Assembly (NCBI GenBank): GCA_001829005.1
Contig: MIAG01000001.1
Location: 124,001 to 188,000 of the forward strand
DNA: 64,000 bases
Direction of reading: 5' to 3'
Source of the DNA: Sphingobacteriia bacterium RIFOXYC2_FULL_35_18
Lineage (GTDB): Bacteria > Bacteroidota > Bacteroidia > Chitinophagales > Chitinophagaceae
The position numbers and the translations under genes were made by a program. The notes below the pieces were generated by a model. The model worked only from the letters and a program-made list of their open reading frames with translations, was not told the DNA's origin and searched no databases. Below, piece after piece: positions 58,901 through 64,000 of the stretch. Every line of letters starts with the position of its first letter. The first letter of the stretch is position 1.

Positions 58901-59066
58901 AAATCAAATTACAACGGTTTGGGAAAAAATACAAAAACATGATTTTTATACTGGTTGTGGGAAAGAAGAATGTCATTGGTGTAAGTTTGTAAAACATAAC
59001 GATTTAAATATCTCTATTGCAGAAATAATACCAGAAGACGAGGAAAATAATACTGAGGAACTATAA
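55911..59066 (+). CDS. UvrD/Rep-family helicase fused to an Fe-S PD-(D/E)XK nuclease
   Basis: A 1051-residue DNA repair enzyme. The SF1 helicase (1-750) has Walker A GPGTGKTQ (38-45), ILVDEYQDTS, GDDDQSIYRFQGAN, LTTHGSKGLEFEYVF and YVALTRAEKFL. The C-terminal RecB-type nuclease has a His in GSAVHHALQKFF, GKLDKLEF, catalytic DYK (918-920) and a Gln in RQAVFYKIL. Cys789 with Cys1016, Cys1021 and Cys1024 form the four-Cys pattern of AddB/Cas4-type Fe-S nucleases. It probably acts in end resection as a one-chain AddAB-like enzyme, but no partner gene is adjacent. Confidence 0.92.
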   Translation: MTNKEEQHAYFDGVYESLNLAQKAAVDAIEGPVMVIAGPGTGKTQILSARIGKILLETDANPENILCLTYTDAGAVAMRKRLLRFIGPDAYKVNIHTFHSFCNDVIQDNLSLFEKTKLDPISELESIEIFKQLIDGFPKNHPLKRYRGDVYFEINNLKNLFSNMKKEGWTAEYINNAIDVYLKDIPTRDEFIYQRAYKQFKKGDLKQTQIDLVTERMEKLKAAVNEFNRFKELMKKRNRYDFDDMIIWVLDAFKENKLLLAKYQEQFQYILVDEYQDTSGTQNHLVEMLISYWDHPNIFVVGDDDQSIYRFQGANIENMEKFADTYSKEIQTVILTENYRSTQPILNVAKSLIDRNNERLVKKIPGLSKELIASNKRINGLTNPPILSAYESEQQEMIGITIAVEKLLLQGIEPGKIGVIYKENKYGEALSNYFKLKQLPVYSKRSLNILDLPLAKKITLILKYLAAEHDTPFGGDEMLFEILHFNWFAIPPIEIAKLTAIVADKRFGNDKTNLRKYIVEFANQPAKDLFSVPINGLQKAINSLEKLIGDVPNVTLPTLFENIIRETGVLSYIMQHPEKHWLLQELTGLFNFLKEETSRNPSLNLEELITAIELMEKEGIKLPLVQVSGSDKGVNLLTTHGSKGLEFEYVFLAGCNASYWEKKRKPGGGYSMPDTMFTSQPIFSEEEELRRLFYVALTRAEKFLHISYSNFKIDGKPLEPSMFIAEIQEAYELTLNKEVLNKDIISEFAILQYQETVIPQIEKIEANFIDRVLEKFVMNVTALNNYLKCPLQFYFNNLVRVPSGKSESTEFGSAVHHALQKFFQLMQDNNQFPSKQELIEDFEWYMKRHRENFTKEQFNRRMEYGGEVLSNYFDTYINEWNKVVVIERTIKNVIVNGVPLKGKLDKLEFNGKMVNVVDYKTGDVEKAKDKLLGPNEKQPDGGDYWRQAVFYKILVDNYDQKAWQVISSEFDFVEPDNKKNYRKEKITITDADIATVKNQITTVWEKIQKHDFYTGCGKEECHWCKFVKHNDLNISIAEIIPEDEENNTEEL

Positions 59067-59074
59067 CTGATTAT

Positions 59075-60478
59075 ATGATAAGAATAATTGAAAGAACAGG
59101 GTTAATTATAACGAGCTTATTGATGAATATTTTCTTATTCTCTTCTTGTGCAAATATTATTCCCCCTAGCGGAGGTGATAGAGACAGTTTACCACCTGTA
59201 CTTATTAGTGCATTGCCCAAAGATTCTGCAGTAAATGTTTTTCCGAAATTAATCACTTTAACATTTGATGAGTTTGTTACGCTTCAAGATATCAACTCCA
59301 ACTTAATAGTTTCACCAACATTAAAAAACATTCCAAGTACAGATTACAAACTTAGAAATGTAACCATCAAATTCAAGGACAGCTTAGAAGCGAATACTAC
59401 TTATTCCCTCAATTTTGGAAATTCAATTAAAGACGTAAATGAAGGAAATATTTTAAAAGAATTCAGGTACGTTTTTTCAACAGGAAATACTATAGACGAT
59501 TTTACTTATTCAGGAAAAGTATTGCTTGCAGAAAAAGGAAGTGTAGACTCTACTTTAATAGTTGTACTTCACAATACAACCAGTGATACGGCTATTTTCA
59601 AGAATAGACCACGTTATTACACCAAAATAAATGGAAAAGGGAATTTTGAATTCAAGAATTTATCAGGAGGCTATTATTCTGTTTATGTTTTACCCAATAA
59701 TTTTTCTAAGAAATATGATGATAGTACCAAATTATTTGCCTTTAAATCTGCACCTATATTAATTAATGGAACTAATTTAAATGATACGCTTTATGCTTTT
59801 GAAGCGTATAAACGAAAAGCATTAGGATCTTCTACACCCGTTGCCAACGTAACTAATAGTAAAACGGAGAATCGTTTACGCTATACTACCAATTTAGAAA
59901 ATGGATCTCAAGATTTATTATCTCCTTTACAACTCCGTTTTTTAAAGCCGTTAAAATCATTTGACAGTAGTAAAATTCTTTTTGCAGATTCTAACTATAT
60001 TTCTTTAAAAGAGGTAAGCATTTCTTTAGATACTAGTAAAACAATCGTATCCATCAATTATCCTTGGAAAGAGCAGACGCAGTTTAGAATTATTTTACCA
60101 AAAGATGCAGTAACTGATACAGGTGGGATGGGTTTAGCAAAATCGGATACTTTAAGATTTGCAACAAAAAAGGAAACCGAATACGGTAGTATTAGATTAA
60201 GATTCAGCAATTTAAATTTGAGTAAAAAACCGGTTTTACAATTTGTACAATCCGACAAAATAGTAGAATCAATTCCACTAAACTCTTTAGAATTGGTTAG
60301 AAAACTTTATAGAGCAGGCAGTTATGATTTACGCATTTTGTACGATACCAACCAAAATGGTGTTTGGGATACAGGTGTATTTGGAAAAATTAAGAAACAG
60401 CCAGAAACTGTTCAATTAATTTCTAAACCACTAGTAGTTAGGGGGAATTGGGATAATGAGGTAAATATTAGTTGGTAA
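59075..60478 (+). CDS. Lipoprotein with N-terminal Ig-like (Big_5-type) domain
   Basis: A 467-residue lipoprotein (lipobox LFSSCANIIPP, Cys near 25). The first domain, LPPVLISALPKDSAVNVFPKLITLTFDEFVTL, is the Big_5/SbsA Ig-like fold. The rest is beta-rich. Homologues are common in Bacteroidota with no known role. It follows the helicase gene by eight bases and may share its transcript. Confidence 0.85.
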   Translation: MIRIIERTGLIITSLLMNIFLFSSCANIIPPSGGDRDSLPPVLISALPKDSAVNVFPKLITLTFDEFVTLQDINSNLIVSPTLKNIPSTDYKLRNVTIKFKDSLEANTTYSLNFGNSIKDVNEGNILKEFRYVFSTGNTIDDFTYSGKVLLAEKGSVDSTLIVVLHNTTSDTAIFKNRPRYYTKINGKGNFEFKNLSGGYYSVYVLPNNFSKKYDDSTKLFAFKSAPILINGTNLNDTLYAFEAYKRKALGSSTPVANVTNSKTENRLRYTTNLENGSQDLLSPLQLRFLKPLKSFDSSKILFADSNYISLKEVSISLDTSKTIVSINYPWKEQTQFRIILPKDAVTDTGGMGLAKSDTLRFATKKETEYGSIRLRFSNLNLSKKPVLQFVQSDKIVESIPLNSLELVRKLYRAGSYDLRILYDTNQNGVWDTGVFGKIKKQPETVQLISKPLVVRGNWDNEVNISW

Positions 60479-60484
60479 TTTCGA

Positions 60485-61342
60485 TTAGTCGTACTGATAA
60501 AACCCTTTTTTGGTTTTTACTCCTAATAAACCTTGATCAATCTTATCTTTTTGGATTGCTGCTGGTTTTAATCTAAGCGGCTTTCCTAAATCTTCCCAAA
60601 CGATGGTACTAACACTGTAATTAATATCTAGCCCAATTAAATCCATGAGCTTAAATGGCCCCATTTTAAACCCTATTGAAGTTAATACAGCATCAACTTG
60701 TTCAATAGTTGCTTTGCCATTTTGAACCAAATGCATGGCTTCCAAATAATAAGGTCTAGCAACTCTATTCACTATAAAACCAGGTGAGTCTTTACAAATC
60801 ACAGGTGTTTTTTGCATGATCAAAGCCAAATCAGCAATTTGTTCAACTATGGTAGGGTTGGTATATTTTCCTTTAATCACTTCTACCAACTTCATCATTG
60901 GAGCAGGATTAAAAAAATGCATTCCTACTAATTGGCTTGGGTAAGTGATTGATTCAGCAATCAAATCTATGGAGATAGACGAAGTATTAGATGCTACCAT
61001 TAACTGAGGTCCATTATTCATAAAAAGTTGGTTAAACAATCCAACTTTGGCATCCTTGTTTTCAATAATTGCTTCAATAACTAGTTCCCCTTTACATTCA
61101 GTAATATCAGCGGTATAATGAATATTTGAAAGAGCGGAATCTACTACTTCAGGGCTAATCTTTCCTTTTTCAACAAACTTTTGTAAACTTTTCTTGATCG
61201 ACTGGCCAGCTTTAACCAACATCGATTCATTTAAGTCAAACTGAATTACCTTAAAACCAGCTGTAGCCGCAACTTGAGCAATTCCACTTCCCATGGTACC
61301 CGCTCCACAAACAATTATCGTTTTAATTGTATTATTTGCCAT
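60485..61342 (-). CDS. 3-hydroxyacyl-CoA dehydrogenase (PaaH/Hbd-like)
   Basis: A 285-residue NAD-dependent dehydrogenase. The dinucleotide motif is CGAGTMGSGIAQVAATAGF (12-30), the catalytic His is in VGMHFFNPAPMMKLVE, and the Glu follows in the same motif; the C-terminal dimer domain has KMGPFKLMDLIGLDI. It could be PaaH of phenylacetate degradation or a fatty acid or butyrate-type enzyme. The gene is over 30 kb from the paa operon and has its own promoter. Confidence 0.88.
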   Translation of the reverse strand: MANNTIKTIIVCGAGTMGSGIAQVAATAGFKVIQFDLNESMLVKAGQSIKKSLQKFVEKGKISPEVVDSALSNIHYTADITECKGELVIEAIIENKDAKVGLFNQLFMNNGPQLMVASNTSSISIDLIAESITYPSQLVGMHFFNPAPMMKLVEVIKGKYTNPTIVEQIADLALIMQKTPVICKDSPGFIVNRVARPYYLEAMHLVQNGKATIEQVDAVLTSIGFKMGPFKLMDLIGLDINYSVSTIVWEDLGKPLRLKPAAIQKDKIDQGLLGVKTKKGFYQYD

Positions 61343-61348
61343 AGTTGT

Positions 61349-61378
61349 GCAAGATACTTACATCTTATCCACTAGCAA
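61349..61378 (-). promoter_or_regulatory. Promoter of the 3-hydroxyacyl-CoA dehydrogenase gene (TTG-N19-TATCTTGC)
   Basis: On the minus strand, TTG at 61376-61378 and TATCTTGC at 61349-61356 have exact 19-base spacing. The box ends six bases before the ATG, so the leader is very short. Confidence 0.6.
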
Positions 61379-61411
61379 CTAAGAAGCGACTATTTAAGTA
61401 GTTTTTGGTGG

Positions 61412-61419
61412 TAATTTTA
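61412..61419 (+). promoter_or_regulatory. -7 box TAATTTTA, four bases before the MerR gene ATG
   Basis: Fits TAnnTTTG except at the last base and ends exactly four bases before the ATG at 61424. Confidence 0.4.
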
Positions 61420-61423
61420 ACCC

Positions 61424-62197
61424 ATGGGAAATCCATTACAACAGTTGGACCTTTTTGGAATGCCGGTAGAAGCCAGCACTTCGCCAAAGCTTAAGAAGCA
61501 GGCCATAAAAAAAGGAACAGAATTGACGCAGCCCATTCAAGAGGCTCTACCAACTCATCTCAGTCAATCTGTTGATCCTATCGAGATTGAAGATCCTATA
61601 AAGATTGAAGACCCTATTCAAATTAAAGTTGACCCCACTGAAATTAATGAAACAGCTACGGAAGAGCCTGTTGTTTATGCAAGTAGTCAAATTGTTGTTA
61701 AAGTAAAAACAGAGAAGGCAAAACCGAAACCTGTTTTAGTTACTTTGGAACCACCTGTTACCACAAAAGTTAAAGCATCGGAAAAAATAAAAGAAGTTGG
61801 CAAAAGGGGAAGAAAATCTTTTAAAGAAATGGATGCGGTTGCAGACCTAATTGAAATTCCTACTGAAGAAGTCTTAAAGGAGAAGCTTTATTATTCTATT
61901 AGTGAAGTTGCATCCTGGTTTAAAGTAAACACTTCTCTATTGCGTTACTGGGAAAATGAATTTGATATTTTGCAGCCCAGAAAAACGAGGAAAGGAGATC
62001 GCCTGTTTAGAGTAGAAGACATTAAAAACCTTCAACTGATTTATTTGCTTTTAAGGCAAAGAAAATTTTCTATAGAAGGTGCTAAAAGTTATTTAAAGAA
62101 TAATAAGAATAAAATAGATACTGAAACACAGTTGGTTCAATCACTAACCAAATTCAAGCAATTCTTATTAGAATTAAAGTCTTCTTTATCCAATTGA
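61424..62197 (+). CDS. MerR family regulator with long repeat-bearing N-terminus
   Basis: A 257-residue protein. The MerR DNA-binding domain is at the C-terminus (about 160-235: YSISEVASWFKVNTSLLRYWENEFDILQPRKTRKG, then a helical region), preceded by a 150-residue acidic, low-complexity N-terminus with three 18-base direct repeats encoding DPIxIE. This order is typical of a Bacteroidota MerR group. The C-terminal region ends without an effector domain. It overlaps the convergent MscS gene by 12 bases. Confidence 0.85.
   Translation: MGNPLQQLDLFGMPVEASTSPKLKKQAIKKGTELTQPIQEALPTHLSQSVDPIEIEDPIKIEDPIQIKVDPTEINETATEEPVVYASSQIVVKVKTEKAKPKPVLVTLEPPVTTKVKASEKIKEVGKRGRKSFKEMDAVADLIEIPTEEVLKEKLYYSISEVASWFKVNTSLLRYWENEFDILQPRKTRKGDRLFRVEDIKNLQLIYLLLRQRKFSIEGAKSYLKNNKNKIDTETQLVQSLTKFKQFLLELKSSLSN
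61574..61627 (+). repeat. Three imperfect 18-bp direct repeats encoding DPIxIE/K
   Basis: Units begin at 61574, 61592 and 61610 and encode DPIEIE, DPIKIE and DPIQIK. A degenerate fourth (DPTEIN) follows after one codon. All are in frame, so expansion or loss would change only linker length. Confidence 0.85.
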
Positions 62198-63283
62198 TTT
62201 GTTGGTTACAACTACATCTGTTGCTGCAGCCGCCATTTGAATTTTTAAGTCTTCCATTAATAAAATAATTTTAAAAATAATGTCCTGACGTTGTTGAAGA
62301 AATTCTTCCATTGGTTGACTAACCAAACTCAAGTATTCTATATTTACAACATGCGCATTCTTTCCAGTATCAACAAGATAAACTGCAATTCCCTCAACAG
62401 GGTTCAATAAAAGGATTGATCTTGCTTCTTTAATAAGTTGTAATAACTGGCTACTAGTTGCATCTAAACCTACTTCAATTCTTATTTCAGCTTTACGATG
62501 AGACCGTAATGAAATATTATCTACAATAGTATCTACCATCTGCTTATTGGGTACTGAAATATACGTTTTCTCAAGTGTTCTAATTCGGGTACTTCTTAAT
62601 CCAATTTTTTCAATGGTTCCAGAAAATCCATTTACTTTAACCAAGTCGCCTGTAATAAACGGCTTATCAAAGAAAATAATAAATGAAGCGATTAAGTTTT
62701 CTAAACTTTCGCGGGTGGCCAAAGCTAATGCAGCACCAACAATACTAAGGCCTGTTAATAAATTACTAATGTCTTGGTTAAATGAAAAACGAAGAATCAT
62801 TAAGATTCCAATAATTACCAAAATGGCTTTGAAAAAATCTTTGAAAAAAATAATCAATTGATTATCTGTCATATCAGCCGTTAGATTGGCTTTCTGTTCT
62901 AGAACTAAAGCAATAAATTCAATCACTCTTAATCCTAACCAAATAAATACACTTATTAAAATTCCATCAGCTAATGCGTCTAAAAATTCTTTCAATGAAA
63001 TTCTATAGACCATCACATTTAACATATCTGGAAAATTCAACTGATCTATAGAAATAATCCCAATTAACAGTAATAAAAAATAATCTAAAGGCTGTACTAC
63101 TAAATTTAAAAAAGACTCTCTTGCAACATGTTTACCGGCTTTGCCAACTAATCGAAACATCAGTTTGGCTAGGTACTTTGACACAATCCGCTTAATAAAA
63201 AGTATAGCCAATATCACGAGTAAAACAGTTAAATAACTTTTTACTGAATTGTTTAATATTATTTTTTCCAAAAATTGTTCCAT
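62186..63283 (-). CDS. MscS-type mechanosensitive ion channel
   Basis: A 365-residue channel of the MscS family. About five transmembrane helices lie in residues 15-190. The pore helix and beta domain follow with GAALALATRESLENLIASFIIFFDKPF and GDLVKVNGFSGTIEKIGLRSTRIRTLEKTYISVPN. It should gate on membrane tension. It lies eight bases after the lpxH-like gene, likely one operon. Confidence 0.9.
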   Translation of the reverse strand: MEQFLEKIILNNSVKSYLTVLLVILAILFIKRIVSKYLAKLMFRLVGKAGKHVARESFLNLVVQPLDYFLLLLIGIISIDQLNFPDMLNVMVYRISLKEFLDALADGILISVFIWLGLRVIEFIALVLEQKANLTADMTDNQLIIFFKDFFKAILVIIGILMILRFSFNQDISNLLTGLSIVGAALALATRESLENLIASFIIFFDKPFITGDLVKVNGFSGTIEKIGLRSTRIRTLEKTYISVPNKQMVDTIVDNISLRSHRKAEIRIEVGLDATSSQLLQLIKEARSILLLNPVEGIAVYLVDTGKNAHVVNIEYLSLVSQPMEEFLQQRQDIIFKIILLMEDLKIQMAAAATDVVVTNKSIG

Positions 63284-63291
63284 AAACCCAA

Positions 63292-64000
63292 TTAAGATTC
63301 AAACTTTTTCAATTGAATATTGGTCCCATCAAATTCTGCATAGGTAAAATTCTTAATCCAATCACCCAGATTAATATACCGACTATTATTAGTAAGTGGA
63401 AAATCAATAGGATAATGACGGTGTCCAAAAATAAAAAAATCAAAATGTTCTTTTTCAAGAACTTCTTTACTATAAACAATCAGCCATTCATTATCCGCTC
63501 CTAGAAAATGATCATCCGATAATCCTGTTTTTTCTTTACTTTTTCTACTAAAATAATTGGCCAAACCAATACCCCAATCAGGATGAAGAATACTAAATAG
63601 CCATTTACAAATAGGATTCGTAAATACCTTTTTCAAGAACTTATACCCTTGATCTCCTGGTCCCAATCCATCCCCATGGCCTATCAATACTTTTTTATTA
63701 TTCCAAACAAAAGTTTTGGGCTCATGATACACAGTAATATTCATTTCAGACTCAAAATATCCACTCATCCACATATCATGGTTACCAGTAAAAACGATAA
63801 TTGGTATTCCAGCATCGCTTAACTCTGCTAACTTCCCTAAAAGTCTAGTATAGCCTTTGGGAACAGATTTTTTGTACTCAAACCAAAAATCAAAAATATC
63901 GCCAACAATAAATATGCCTGCTGCATTATTTTTAATGGAATCTAAAAATAGAACCAACTTTTTCTCTCTAATTAAACTTGCATCAGCATTAGGAGCTCCT
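63292..64000 (-). CDS. lpxH: UDP-2,3-diacylglucosamine pyrophosphatase LpxH-like (N-terminus cut off)
   Basis: A metallophosphoesterase of lipid A synthesis that cleaves UDP-2,3-diacylglucosamine to lipid X. The reading frame runs open to the window edge; about 235 residues are visible and the first residues (the usual DxHL motif) lie outside. GAPNADASLIREKK near the cut, IVGDIFDFWFEYKK, TGNHDMWM, VLIGHGDGLGP and FIFGHRHYP are the metal-binding motifs. A TTG at 63957 is only an internal codon, not the start. Confidence 0.88.
   Translation of the reverse strand, partial: GAPNADASLIREKKLVLFLDSIKNNAAGIFIVGDIFDFWFEYKKSVPKGYTRLLGKLAELSDAGIPIIVFTGNHDMWMSGYFESEMNITVYHEPKTFVWNNKKVLIGHGDGLGPGDQGYKFLKKVFTNPICKWLFSILHPDWGIGLANYFSRKSKEKTGLSDDHFLGADNEWLIVYSKEVLEKEHFDFFIFGHRHYPIDFPLTNNSRYINLGDWIKNFTYAEFDGTNIQLKKFES

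Overview
The window looks like ordinary chromosome of a Bacteroidota bacterium, probably of the Chitinophagaceae type (family placement is inference). The signs are an AT-rich sequence, a gliding-motility lipoprotein gene (gldH), few purine-rich ribosome binding sites, and many promoters of the Bacteroidota sigma type (TTG, about 19-20 bases, then TAnnTTTG) read directly before genes. I found no rRNA, tRNA, CRISPR array, insertion sequence or phage gene. About 60 genes lie densely on both strands, with many 1-8 base stop/start overlaps.

1-9.7 kb: a truncated M3 oligopeptidase, mutL, a PBP4-type lipoprotein, an arginase-fold protein with changed metal ligands, a two-component pair coupled to gldH, yicC, and a Nudix-fold regulator whose catalytic box is broken. 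9.7-16 kb: ligA, a DUF2461 protein, two secreted proteins of unknown role and an OmpA-like protein. 16.1-20.2 kb: an ECF-like sigma factor, a membrane anti-sigma-like protein with outward TPR repeats, and a convergent, apparently periplasmic TPR-CHAT protease. Together these look like a signalling module. 20.2-23.8 kb: two lipoproteins, asd and a PfkB kinase. The asd leader contains a short Lys/Asn/Ile-rich ORF followed by competing hairpins and a terminator, which looks like an attenuator.

23.8-30 kb: a phenylacetate degradation operon (TetR-type paaR, then paaE-A-B-C-D-G-I-Y) behind one promoter with a palindromic operator. A paaH-like dehydrogenase with its own promoter lies at 60.5-61.3 kb. 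30-48 kb: mainly housekeeping (obgE, typA, a FabH homologue, lipid kinase, membrane patatin, ctaA, rnhB, tsaC, a NarL-type regulator, korB with a carboxymuconolactone-decarboxylase-like gene, an S9 peptidase, serS, gcvH). 48.4-64 kb: a second ECF sigma/anti-sigma pair, a hybrid histidine kinase, a VanZ-like protein, a radical SAM/SPASM-MarR pair behind a near-palindrome, a GHL10-type hydrolase, an SRPBCC protein, a UvrD helicase fused to an Fe-S nuclease, an Ig-like lipoprotein, paaH, a MerR regulator, an MscS channel and a truncated lpxH.

A recurring layout stands out: in seven genes a -7 box ends exactly four bases before the ATG, which predicts leaderless or nearly leaderless mRNAs. The strongest candidates for something new are the asd leader, the sigma/anti-sigma/CHAT cluster and this leaderless promoter layout.
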